From SCGC-AG-212-J23 sp035649175 (GTDB taxonomy: Bacteria > Pseudomonadota > Gammaproteobacteria > Burkholderiales > SG8-39), in NCBI GenBank assembly GCA_035649175.1, contig DASRKB010000033.1, positions 1 to 64,000 on the forward strand: a stretch of 64,000 nucleotides of DNA, written 5' to 3'. The position numbers and the translations under genes were made by a program. The notes beneath the pieces were generated by a model. That model was given only the letters and a program-made list of their open reading frames with translations, ran no database searches and was not told the DNA's origin. How positions within the stretch are numbered: position 1 is the first letter of the stretch; every line of letters begins with the position of its first letter. Positions 36,354 to 44,517 of the stretch are shown here, piece after piece.

Positions 36354-37424
36354 ATGATTCCACCGTTCCGTGCCGACCATATCGGCAGCCTTTTGCGGCC
36401 GAAGAGATTGCGCGAGGCCTTCCGCGCGCATGCGGAGAAACGCATTCCGGAGCAGGACTTCCGCGCTGCACAAGACGAGGCGATCCGAGCGGTGGTCGGG
36501 CTGCAGCGTGATTGCGGTCTGAAGGTGATCACCGATGGCGAGTTCCGCCGCATCTCGTACTGGGAAAAGTTCGTGCGCCTGACGAAAGGCCTGGAGGTCC
36601 GGGATGCCTTCCTGACTTTCCACGATGCCGAAGGGCACGAGAAGAGCTTCACCGCGCCCTACGTCAGCGGCAAGGTCGGTCGCGACGAGCCCATTACGCT
36701 CGACGAATGGGGATTCGGAAACACGAAGATCACGATGCCGGCACCCTCGACCATGCATTTCTACCGCTTTACCGACTGGGGCAGCGCCTACAAGAGCGCC
36801 GAGGAGTTCTTCCGCGACCTTGGACGCGTGTATCAGCAGGAGATCGCCGACCTGGCGAAGGCAGGCTGTCGTTACGTCCAGCTGGACGAGGTCGCCGTGG
36901 CGATCCTCTGCGACCCGGCGGCGCGCGAAAAGGTCAAGGCGGCCGGCGAGGACCCGGACCGGCTGGTCGACCTCTACATCGGCGCGATCAACGAAGCGGT
37001 AAAGAACCGTCCCGCCGGGGTTACGGTCGGCGTGCACGTCTGCCGGGGCAATTACAAAGGCATGTACCTCTCCGAGGGCGGCTACGATTCCGTCGCCGAG
37101 CGCTTCTTCGGCCGGACGAAGGTCAACCATTTCCTGCTCGAGTTCGACACGCCGCGCGCCGGCGGCTTTGCGCCGCTGCGCCACGTGCCGAAGGACAAGG
37201 GCGTGGTTCTCGGGCTGGTGAGCTCGAAGACGCCGGTGCTCGAGAAAATGGATGTCTTGAGGAAAAGAGCCGAAGAAGCGGCGCAATACATCGACGCTTC
37301 GCGACTCGCCATCGGCCCGCAATGCGGCTTCGCCAGCACCATGGGTGGCAACCCGGTGACCGAAGCCGACGAGCGCGCCAAGCTCCGGCTCTGTGTCGAT
37401 GCCGCCAGCAAGATCTGGGGCTGA
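36354..37424 (+). CDS. MetE C-terminal-domain-like zinc thiol alkyltransferase, copy A
   Basis: 356-residue TIM-barrel protein equivalent to only the catalytic half of cobalamin-independent methionine synthase. Expected zinc ligands are present: HVC near residue 229, Glu in LLEFDTPRAG near 263 and Cys in GPQCGFAS near 323. Family members transfer methyl or alkyl groups to thiols, for example core-MetE proteins and epoxyalkane:coenzyme M transferase. GAGGAG precedes the ATG. It is first of a cluster with two paralogues and a flavin monooxygenase. Substrate unknown. Confidence 0.88.
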   Translation: MIPPFRADHIGSLLRPKRLREAFRAHAEKRIPEQDFRAAQDEAIRAVVGLQRDCGLKVITDGEFRRISYWEKFVRLTKGLEVRDAFLTFHDAEGHEKSFTAPYVSGKVGRDEPITLDEWGFGNTKITMPAPSTMHFYRFTDWGSAYKSAEEFFRDLGRVYQQEIADLAKAGCRYVQLDEVAVAILCDPAAREKVKAAGEDPDRLVDLYIGAINEAVKNRPAGVTVGVHVCRGNYKGMYLSEGGYDSVAERFFGRTKVNHFLLEFDTPRAGGFAPLRHVPKDKGVVLGLVSSKTPVLEKMDVLRKRAEEAAQYIDASRLAIGPQCGFASTMGGNPVTEADERAKLRLCVDAASKIWG

Positions 37425-37986
37425 GAAGAAGCGCTGCGCCTGGGCGCGCAATCCGTTCGCGGTCGCCTACCACGACCGCGAATGGGGCGTGCCGGCGCGC
37501 GACGATCGCAAGCTCTTCGAGCTCCTGATCCTCGAAGGCGCGCAGGCGGGCCTATCCTGGGACACGATCCTCGCCAAGCGGGAAAACTACCGCCGCGCCT
37601 TCGACAGGTTCGATCCGCGCAAGGTCGCGCGTTACGGCGCGGCGAAGAAACGGCGGCTGCTTGCCGATGCCGGCATCGTGCGCAACCGGGCGAAGATCGA
37701 CGCGGCAGTGACAAACGCGCGCGCTTTCCTGGACGTGCAGAAGGAGTTTGGAACCTTCTCCAGGTATGTATGGGGCTTCACCGGCGGCAAGCCCCTGCAG
37801 GGGCGCCGCCGTGCGCTCAAGGACATCCCGGCCTCGAGCCGCGAGTCGGACGCGCTCTCCAAGGACCTCAAGCGCCGCGGGTTCAAGTTCGTCGGCACCA
37901 CGATCATGTACGCCTTCATGCAGGCGGTGGGCATGGTGAACGACCACACCCGGGATTGCTTCCGCCACAGGGCGCTAGCACGATAA
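37399..37986 (+). CDS. tag: DNA-3-methyladenine glycosylase I
   Basis: 195-residue base-excision repair enzyme removing 3-methyladenine. It has CAWARNPFAVAYHDREWG near residues 13-30 and the C-terminal HTRDC, together giving the zinc-snap ligands Cys, His, His, Cys, plus AQAGLSWDTIL near 48. The start ATG lies inside the end of the preceding MetE-like gene (26-base overlap). A GTG six bases upstream is an alternative. Its position inside an alkyltransferase cluster is unusual. Confidence 0.93.
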   Translation: MPPARSGAEKKRCAWARNPFAVAYHDREWGVPARDDRKLFELLILEGAQAGLSWDTILAKRENYRRAFDRFDPRKVARYGAAKKRRLLADAGIVRNRAKIDAAVTNARAFLDVQKEFGTFSRYVWGFTGGKPLQGRRRALKDIPASSRESDALSKDLKRRGFKFVGTTIMYAFMQAVGMVNDHTRDCFRHRALAR

Positions 37987-37990
37987 GCAG

Positions 37991-39091
37991 GTGAAGATCC
38001 TCGTCGCAGGCGCCGGGCCGGCCGGCTTGTACTTCTCTTTTCTGATCAAGAGAAGAAACCCCTCATGGGACGTGCGGGTCGCCGAGCAGAACGCCGCCGG
38101 CTCCACCTTCGGCTTCGGCGTGGTGTTCTCCGACCGGGCGCTGGAATTCCTGCGCGCCGACGACCCCCAGACTTACGACCTCATCACACCGGCGATGGAG
38201 AGCTGGAGCGACATCACCGTCGTGCACCGCGGCACGCCGGTGGTCATCGACGGCATCGGCTTCGCCGCGATCGGCCGGCTGCGCCTTCTCGAGCTCCTGC
38301 GCCAGCGTGCAGGCAGCGTCGGAATCGTGCCGGAGTACAACAAGCCCATCGATGATTCCTTCTCCCTCGATGATTTCGATCTGGTCGTCGCGGCCGATGG
38401 CGTCAATTCCTTCGTGCGCCGGTGCGGGGATTTCGGCACCAGCGTCGAGCACCTCACGAACAAGTTCGCCTGGTACGGCACGCCGAGGATCTTTCACACG
38501 CTGACGCAGACGTTCGTCGAGAGCGAGCACGGCACCTTCAACGCGCACCACTACCGGCACTCCCCGCGCATGAGCACCTTCGTCGTCGAGTGCGACGCCG
38601 CAACATGGGAGAAGGCGGGTTTTGCCCGGAAGAATGAAGACGAAACCAACAGGACGCTGGAAGGCGTGTTTGCTCCCGTTCTCGCCGGCCATCGTCTGGT
38701 CTCGAACAAGTCGGTGTGGCGGAACTTTCCCAACCTGCGCAACGAGCGCTGGTCGGTCGGCAACATGGTGCTGATCGGCGACGCGCAGAGGACGGCGCAC
38801 TTCTCAATCGGCTCCGGGACGCGCCTCGCGATGGAGGACGCCATCGCGCTCGACAAGGCGCTGGCCGAGGCGGGCTCGGTGCCCGAGGCCCTCGCCGCGT
38901 TCGAAACGGTGCGCCGGCCGATCGTCGAGAAGCTTGTGGCGGCGGCCGATGCCAGCGGACAATGGTACGAGCGCTTCCCGGAGCACATGCCGCTTTCGCC
39001 GCGCGAGTTCGCGTGGAGCTACATCCAACGCAGCGGCCGCATCGATCCCGAGCGGCTCCGGAAGATCGCGCCGCGCTTCGTCGGAGGATAG
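37991..39091 (+). CDS. FAD-dependent monooxygenase, salicylyl-CoA-hydroxylase-like (stand-alone)
   Basis: 366-residue flavin monooxygenase from a GTG four bases after tag. FAD motif VAGAGPAGLYFS near residue 4, FGFGVVFSDRAL near 36 and the second FAD motif GDAQRTAHFSIGSGTRLAMEDAIAL near 277. It closely resembles the N-terminal half of the flavin/OYE fusion encoded 10 kb downstream (shared FGFGVVFSD, WRNFPN, HFSIGSG) but has no OYE half. Such enzymes hydroxylate aromatic CoA thioesters. Role with the flanking MetE-like genes is unknown. Confidence 0.88.
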   Translation: MKILVAGAGPAGLYFSFLIKRRNPSWDVRVAEQNAAGSTFGFGVVFSDRALEFLRADDPQTYDLITPAMESWSDITVVHRGTPVVIDGIGFAAIGRLRLLELLRQRAGSVGIVPEYNKPIDDSFSLDDFDLVVAADGVNSFVRRCGDFGTSVEHLTNKFAWYGTPRIFHTLTQTFVESEHGTFNAHHYRHSPRMSTFVVECDAATWEKAGFARKNEDETNRTLEGVFAPVLAGHRLVSNKSVWRNFPNLRNERWSVGNMVLIGDAQRTAHFSIGSGTRLAMEDAIALDKALAEAGSVPEALAAFETVRRPIVEKLVAAADASGQWYERFPEHMPLSPREFAWSYIQRSGRIDPERLRKIAPRFVGG

Positions 39092-39093
39092 AC

Positions 39094-40116
39094 ATGCTTT
39101 TTCCCACCACGCTCGTCGGCAGCTACCCCCAGCCCGAGTGGCTGATCGACCGCAAGAAGCTCGCGGGGCGTTTCCCGCCGCGCGTGCGCGCCCGCGAACT
39201 CTGGCGCGTCGCGGAGCCCTATCTGCGCGAGGCCCAGGACGACGCCACCGTGCTCGCCATCCAGGACCAGGAGGCGGCGGGCCTCGATATCATCACCGAC
39301 GGCGAGATCCGGCGCGAGAGCTACTCCAACCGCTTCGCCACGGCGCTCGAGGGCGTCGACATCGACAATCCCGGCACCGCGCTCGACCGCTCCGGCCATC
39401 CCAATCCCGTGCCGCGCATCGTGGGGAAGATTCGCAGGAAACACCCGGTGGAGGTGGAGGACTTGCGCTTTCTGAAAAGGAATACTTCCCGGAAGACGAA
39501 GATCACGGTGCCCGGGCCATTCACGATGGCCCAGCAGGCGCAGAACGACTTCTACAAAACCGAGGAAGAGGCAGCGATGGACTACGCCGCCGCGGTCAAC
39601 GAGGAGATCCGTGACCTCTTCGCCGCGGGCGCGGACATCGTGCAGGTGGACGAGCCCTATATGCAGGCGCGGCCCGAGAAGGCGCGGCAATTCGGCTTGA
39701 AGGCTTTGAACAGAGCATTACAGGACATCACGGGCACTACCGCCGTGCACATCTGCTTCGGCTATGCCGCGATCATCCACCAGCGGCCCTCGGGTTATTC
39801 GTTCCTGCCCGAGCTCGCCGGGTGCTCGTGCCGGCAGATCTCCATCGAGACGGCGCAGTCGGGCCTGGACACCTCGATCCTCGGGAAGCTGCCAGGCAAG
39901 AAGATCATGGTCGGCTGCATCGATCTCTCCGACACGACCGTGGAGACGCCGCAGAAGGTCAAGCAGAGGATAGAGAAGGCCTTGAAGTTCGTTCCGGCGG
40001 AGAACGTCATTCTCGCGCCCGACTGCGGCATGAAGTACCTGCCGCGCGAGGTCGCCTTCGGCAAGCTGCGGGCGATGGTCGAGGCTGCGAAGATGCTGCG
40101 GGCCGAGCACGGGTGA
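39094..40116 (+). CDS. MetE C-terminal-domain-like zinc thiol alkyltransferase, copy B
   Basis: 340-residue paralogue with LVGSYPQPEWLIDR near the start, HIC near residue 222, Glu in ISIETAQSG near 250 and Cys in APDCGMKYL near 310, so the zinc site is intact. It starts two bases after the monooxygenase stop behind GGAGG. It is the most divergent of the three copies and resembles archaeal-type core methionine synthase proteins. Confidence 0.88.
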   Translation: MLFPTTLVGSYPQPEWLIDRKKLAGRFPPRVRARELWRVAEPYLREAQDDATVLAIQDQEAAGLDIITDGEIRRESYSNRFATALEGVDIDNPGTALDRSGHPNPVPRIVGKIRRKHPVEVEDLRFLKRNTSRKTKITVPGPFTMAQQAQNDFYKTEEEAAMDYAAAVNEEIRDLFAAGADIVQVDEPYMQARPEKARQFGLKALNRALQDITGTTAVHICFGYAAIIHQRPSGYSFLPELAGCSCRQISIETAQSGLDTSILGKLPGKKIMVGCIDLSDTTVETPQKVKQRIEKALKFVPAENVILAPDCGMKYLPREVAFGKLRAMVEAAKMLRAEHG

Positions 40117-41204
40117 AGCCGCCGTTCCGTGTCGAGCACGTCGGCAGCTTCATCCGGCCGCGGCGGCTGCTGGAAGCCGTTCGATCGAAGAAGCTTTCCG
40201 CGGAAGAGCTGAGAGCGGTCCAGGACGATGCGATCCGGGAGATCGTGGCGTTCCAGGAGTCGCTCGGCCTGCCGTCGATCACCGACGGGGAGTTCCGCCG
40301 GCGCAGCTGGTCGGCCGGGTTCATCGACGCGGTAGAGGGCTTCGGCCTGCGCGACGGTACGCTCGCCTTTCGCGACGAGACCGGCATCGTCGGCGTAGCG
40401 TCCTCCCCCTATGCGAAGACGCGGCTGCGGCGCAAGCGCCGCATCGTGGCGGACGACTTCCGGTTCCTGAAATCGGTGGTGAAGCGCGGCGTCCCGAAGG
40501 TAACGATCGCGGCGCCGGACGTGATGCACTACTTCCTCGGCCCGCAGGCGTTCGACCCTGAGGCGTACGGCGACCGCGAGCTCTACCTCGAGGACCTGGA
40601 AAGACTGTACCGGGAAGAAATCACGGATCTCGCCAACGAAGGCTGCACCTACCTCCAGCTCGACGACACCGCGCTGCCCTGCAACTGCGACGCACGGGCG
40701 AGACAGGACGTGTCGGCGCGCGGCGAGGACGCGGACGAGCTGACGGAGCGCTACGTGCGGCTTTTCAACGAATGTGTTGCCACGCGCCCGCGGGACATGA
40801 CCGTCGCGATCCACCTCTGCCGGGGAAATCTGAAGGGCGCGTGGATGGCCGATGGCGGCTACGAGCCGATTGCCGAGGCGCTCTTCGAGCGCCTCGACGC
40901 GCAGGTCTACTGCCTGGAATACGACACGGCACGCGCCGGAGACTTCGCGCCGCTGCGCTTCCTGCCGGAGGGCAAGCGCGTGATCCTCGGCCTCGTCAGC
41001 ACCAAGACGCCCGCGCTGGAGGACAAGGACGCTCTGAAGAGAAGAATCGACGCCGCGGCGAGGCACGCGCCGCTGGACCGTCTGGGGATTGGACCGCAAT
41101 GCGGCTTCTCAAGCGTGGGCGGCGGCAACCAGTCGCTCACGCCCGACGATACGCGACGCAAGCTCGAGCGCGTGATGGAAGTGGCGCGCGAGGTCTGGGG
41201 ATAA
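40113..41204 (+). CDS. MetE C-terminal-domain-like zinc thiol alkyltransferase, copy C
   Basis: 363-residue paralogue most like copy A: HVGSFIRPRRLLEAV at the start, HLC near residue 231, Glu in CLEYDTARAG near 266 and Cys in GPQCGFSSVGGGNQSL near 326. The GTG start overlaps the copy B stop (GTGA). Conservation of HxC, Glu and Cys in all three argues that all are active metal-thiol transferases, perhaps acting in sequence or on different substrates. Confidence 0.88.
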   Translation: MKPPFRVEHVGSFIRPRRLLEAVRSKKLSAEELRAVQDDAIREIVAFQESLGLPSITDGEFRRRSWSAGFIDAVEGFGLRDGTLAFRDETGIVGVASSPYAKTRLRRKRRIVADDFRFLKSVVKRGVPKVTIAAPDVMHYFLGPQAFDPEAYGDRELYLEDLERLYREEITDLANEGCTYLQLDDTALPCNCDARARQDVSARGEDADELTERYVRLFNECVATRPRDMTVAIHLCRGNLKGAWMADGGYEPIAEALFERLDAQVYCLEYDTARAGDFAPLRFLPEGKRVILGLVSTKTPALEDKDALKRRIDAAARHAPLDRLGIGPQCGFSSVGGGNQSLTPDDTRRKLERVMEVAREVWG

Positions 41205-41241
41205 TTCACGACTGAAGGGGCAGCATCGTAATGGAGAGAGC

Positions 41242-41919
41242 ATGAAGAAACACTTCGCAGCAAGCTTGGCCGCAAGCCTTGCGCTCACCGGGTGCATATC
41301 TGATCGCGGTTTTGGGCCCGACAACCGGCAGCTCACCGGGAAGGAAAGCGGCATCCTCATCGGCGCGGGGGTCGGGGCGGTGCTTGGCGCCGTGGCCTAC
41401 GACAAGAACCGCAGCAAGGGCGCGCTGGTCGGCGCCATCGGCGGCGGGCTCGCCGGCGGCGTGGTCGGCACGTACATGGACAACCAGCGCCAGGATCTCG
41501 AGGAGAACCTGGCCGAGGAGATCCGCACCGGGCAGGCGCGCGTCGAGAAGCTCGCGGGGAACGTGGTGCGCGTGACCATGACCAGCCAGACTGCCTTCGA
41601 GATCGACTCGGCGCAGATCAAGCCGGGCTTCCACAGCACCATGGACAAGCTCGCCGACGTCGTGGTGCGCTACGGCAAGACCGCGCTCACCGTGGCGGGC
41701 CACACCGACAGCACCGGTACCGATGCCTACAACCAGAAGCTCTCGGAGCGCCGCGCGCTCTCGGTCGCGCAGTACCTCGAGTCGCGACGCGTGAACGGCA
41801 TGCGCCTGGCGACCGTCGGGAAAGGCGAGACCCAGCCCGTCGCGAGCAACGCCAGCGAGGCCGGGCGGCAGGCGAACCGCCGCGTCGAGATCTACGTCGA
41901 GCCGGTGGTGGAAGGCTAG
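41242..41919 (+). CDS. OmpA-family outer-membrane lipoprotein
   Basis: 225-residue lipoprotein. Signal peptide with lipobox LALTGC (Cys about residue 18), a glycine-rich hydrophobic stretch near residues 38-76 (glycine-zipper-like), and an OmpA-like peptidoglycan-binding domain with TAFEIDSAQIKPGFHSTM near 118, GHTDSTGTDAYNQKLSERRA near 154 and the final NRRVEI. Similar to YiaD-type proteins that tie the outer membrane to peptidoglycan. AGGAG-like spacing is weak (ATGGAGAG). Confidence 0.93.
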   Translation: MKKHFAASLAASLALTGCISDRGFGPDNRQLTGKESGILIGAGVGAVLGAVAYDKNRSKGALVGAIGGGLAGGVVGTYMDNQRQDLEENLAEEIRTGQARVEKLAGNVVRVTMTSQTAFEIDSAQIKPGFHSTMDKLADVVVRYGKTALTVAGHTDSTGTDAYNQKLSERRALSVAQYLESRRVNGMRLATVGKGETQPVASNASEAGRQANRRVEIYVEPVVEG

Positions 41920-41921
41920 CC

Positions 41922-43616
41922 ATGGCGAAGAAGCAGGGGCTGACGCGGGGGCTCACGAACTACGGCGACGCCGGCTTCTCGCTTTATCTCAGGCGATCGT
42001 TCGCGAAGAGCATGGGCTATTCGAGCGAGATGCTCTCGCGCCCGGTGGTGGGCATCGCCGACTCGAAGAGCGGATTCAACAACTGCCATCGCCATTTCCC
42101 CGAGCTCATCGAGGCGGTGAAGCGCGGCGTGCTCGCCGCGGGCGCCCTGCCGATCGAGTTCCCCACGGTGTCGCTGGGCGAGGTGTTCCTGAGCCCGACC
42201 TCGATGATGTTCCGCAACCTGATGTCGATCGACGTCGAGGAGATGATCCGCGCGCAGCCCATGGACGCGGTGGTGCTCGTGGGCGGCTGCGACAAGACCG
42301 TGCCCGCGCAGCTCATGGGCGCGGTCTCGGCCGACGTCCCGGCAGTGCAGCTCCTCGCCGGGCCGATGATGCCGACCTCGTTCCACGGCGAGCGCCTGGG
42401 CGCGTGCACCGACTGCCGGCGCTTCTGGGCGATGCATCGCGCCGGGAAAGTGGACGAGAAGGGAATCGGTGAGGTGGAAGGCAATCTCGCGACCACCGCC
42501 GGCACCTGCGCAGTGATGGGAACCGCTTCCACCATGGCCGCGATTGCCGAGGCGCTCGGCATGGCGCTGCCGGGCACCGCCGCGATTCCCGCGGTGCACG
42601 CCGACCGGCTGCGCGCCGCCGAGGAAAGCGGCAAGCGCGCGGCCGAGCTGGCCCGCTCGCCGATCAGGCCCAGCGAAATATTGAATGAGAAGTCGATAGA
42701 GAATGCGCTTCGCGTGCTGCTCGCGATAGGCGGCTCGACCAATGCCATCGTTCATCTCACGGCGATCGCAGGGCGAGCGGGGGTAGCGATCGATCTCAAC
42801 AGGCTCAATTCTCTTTCCGATTCCACCCCGGTCCTGGTCGACCTGAAACCGACGGGGCAGCACTACATGTCGGATCTCTACGCGGCGGGCGGCGTAGGCG
42901 CGGTGATGCGCGAGCTCAAGCCGCTCTTGCACCTCGATTGCATGACGGTCGCCGGCATTACCCTCGGCGAAGCGCTCGAGAGACACTCGCCCTGGGTCGA
43001 CCGTGCCGTGGTGAAAACGATGAAGGAGCCGCTCGCGAAGGAGGGCGGACTTGTCGCGCTCTTCGGGTCGCTCGCGCCGAGCGGTGCAATCCTCAAGCGC
43101 TCCGCCGCCGACCCGAAGCTCTTCGAGCGCGAGGGTCGCGCGAGGGTCTTCGGCTCGCTCGACGAGCTTGCGGCGCGCATCGACGACCCGGCGCTCGACG
43201 TTACGGCGGAGGACTTCCTCGTGCTGCAGAACTCGGGGCCCAAGTCCGGCTACGCCATGCCGGAAGCGGGCTACCTGCCCATCCCGGCGAAGCTGGCGCG
43301 CGCCGGCGTGAAAGACATGGTGCGAATCTCGGACGCGCGCATGAGCGGCACGGCCTACGGCACGATCGTGCTGCACGTGTCGCCCGAGGCGGCGGTCGGC
43401 GGGCCGCTCGCACTGGTGCGCAACGGCGACCGCATCCGCCTGTCGGTGAAGGAACGCAGGATCGATCTGCTCCTCGAGGGATCGGAGTTGCAGAAGCGCA
43501 AGGCGGCCTGGAAGCCTCCGGTCGCGCCGCCGGCGCGCGGCTACGCGAAGCTCTACATGGACCACGTGCTCCAGGCGGAGCACGGCTGCGACTTCGACTT
43601 CCTCAGGAAGGCTTGA
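41922..43616 (+). CDS. IlvD/Edd-family dehydratase
   Basis: 564-residue Fe-S dehydratase of the dihydroxy-acid / sugar-acid group. Cluster cysteines are in GGCDKTVPAQL near residue 124, GACTDC near 162 and GTCAVMGTASTM near 195. The C-terminal barrel has NSGPKSGYAMPE near 432 and RMSGTAYGTIVLHVSPEAAVGG near 468. The FSLYLRRSFAKSMGYSSEM region is closer to arabinonate-type dehydratases than to IlvD, so a sugar-acid or 2,3-dihydroxy-acid substrate is possible. It starts two bases after the lipoprotein stop. Confidence 0.92.
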   Translation: MAKKQGLTRGLTNYGDAGFSLYLRRSFAKSMGYSSEMLSRPVVGIADSKSGFNNCHRHFPELIEAVKRGVLAAGALPIEFPTVSLGEVFLSPTSMMFRNLMSIDVEEMIRAQPMDAVVLVGGCDKTVPAQLMGAVSADVPAVQLLAGPMMPTSFHGERLGACTDCRRFWAMHRAGKVDEKGIGEVEGNLATTAGTCAVMGTASTMAAIAEALGMALPGTAAIPAVHADRLRAAEESGKRAAELARSPIRPSEILNEKSIENALRVLLAIGGSTNAIVHLTAIAGRAGVAIDLNRLNSLSDSTPVLVDLKPTGQHYMSDLYAAGGVGAVMRELKPLLHLDCMTVAGITLGEALERHSPWVDRAVVKTMKEPLAKEGGLVALFGSLAPSGAILKRSAADPKLFEREGRARVFGSLDELAARIDDPALDVTAEDFLVLQNSGPKSGYAMPEAGYLPIPAKLARAGVKDMVRISDARMSGTAYGTIVLHVSPEAAVGGPLALVRNGDRIRLSVKERRIDLLLEGSELQKRKAAWKPPVAPPARGYAKLYMDHVLQAEHGCDFDFLRKA

Positions 43617-43996
43617 AGCAGGCGCTGCGCGCCGCCTGGCTCGCGGCCGGGTTCGTCTTCCTCGCGATCGCGGTGGTCGGCGTGGTGCTGCCGGTGCTTC
43701 CGACGACGCCCTTCCTGTTGCTCGCGGCGGCGTGCTTCGCGCGCTCCTCGCAGCGGTTCTACGCCTGGCTGCTCAACCATCGCTCGTTCGGCCCGCTCGT
43801 GCGCGAATGGCGCGAGCACCGCAGCATTCCGTGGCGCACAAAGCTCACCGCCATCGGGCTCATGTCGGCGACGCTCGCCGCCTCGATCGTCTTCTTCGTC
43901 ACCGACCCCTATCTGAGATGGGCGCTCGGCGCGCTCGGCGTGCTGCTTGCCGGGTGGCTCTACCGCGTTCCCTCGCGCGACCGCCCCGGCGGTTGA
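43613..43996 (+). CDS. YbaN-like inner-membrane protein (DUF454)
   Basis: 127-residue membrane protein from a TTG overlapping the dehydratase stop (TTGA). A first span with VLPVLPTTPFLLLAAACFARSS near residue 25 is the DUF454 hallmark, followed by WLLNHRSFGPLVREWREHR and two further spans. Function of the family is unknown. The gene is too tightly coupled to ilvD-like to be chance. Confidence 0.85.
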   Translation: MKQALRAAWLAAGFVFLAIAVVGVVLPVLPTTPFLLLAAACFARSSQRFYAWLLNHRSFGPLVREWREHRSIPWRTKLTAIGLMSATLAASIVFFVTDPYLRWALGALGVLLAGWLYRVPSRDRPGG

Positions 43997-44038
43997 CAAG
44001 CGGCGCGGGGATGCTTCAGGCTTGATCTATTCAGGCTT
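43993..44038 (+). promoter_or_regulatory. TTGACA box and direct repeats upstream of marR
   Basis: A perfect -35-like TTGACA (43993-43998) overlaps the DUF454 stop. No good -10 follows at 16-18 bases. TTCAGGCTT occurs twice in direct orientation (44015-44023 and 44030-44038), 15 bases apart start to start. The repeats could be a regulator site for the MarR gene that follows, or a coincidence. Confidence 0.3.
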
Positions 44039-44049
44039 TGAGTAACCGC

Positions 44050-44517
44050 ATGCAGGATCGTGAAACCATCGCCCGCGCCGGCGACCATCGCGCCCTCCGC
44101 ACCTGGCTGCGGCTGCTCACGTGCACCCAGCTGATCGAGCGGCGCGTGCGGACCGGCCTGCGGGAGCAGTTCGGCACCACCCTGCCGCGCTTCGACCTCA
44201 TGGCGCAGCTCGAGCGCCACCCCGAGGGCCTGAAGATGAACGAGCTCTCGCGCCTGCTGATGGTGACCGGCGGCAACGTCACCGCGATCGTCGACCAGCT
44301 CGAGAAGGAGGGCCTGGTCGAGCGCCTCGACGAGCCCGCCGACCGGCGCGCCTTTCGCATCCGGCTGACGAAGACCGGCGAGAAGAGCTTCGCCGAGATG
44401 GCGCGGGCCCACGAGGAATGGGTGGTGGAGCTCCTCGCCGGGCTCTCGCGGCGCGAGCAGGACGAATTGCTCCGGCTGCTCGCCAAGGTGAAGGAGCACG
44501 CGGTGGAGGTGACTTAA
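44050..44517 (+). CDS. MarR-family transcriptional regulator
   Basis: 155-residue winged-helix regulator. The HTH region is LKMNELSRLLMVTGGNVTAIVDQLEKEGLV near residues 61-90, with the wing DEPADRRAFRIRLTKTG near 94. ATG MQDRETIARAG chosen. A TTG 12 bases upstream is possible. Its stop overlaps the next ATG (TAATG). It leads the CoA-dependent aromatic cluster. MarR regulators of aromatic pathways commonly respond to aryl-CoA esters. Confidence 0.93.
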   Translation: MQDRETIARAGDHRALRTWLRLLTCTQLIERRVRTGLREQFGTTLPRFDLMAQLERHPEGLKMNELSRLLMVTGGNVTAIVDQLEKEGLVERLDEPADRRAFRIRLTKTGEKSFAEMARAHEEWVVELLAGLSRREQDELLRLLAKVKEHAVEVT

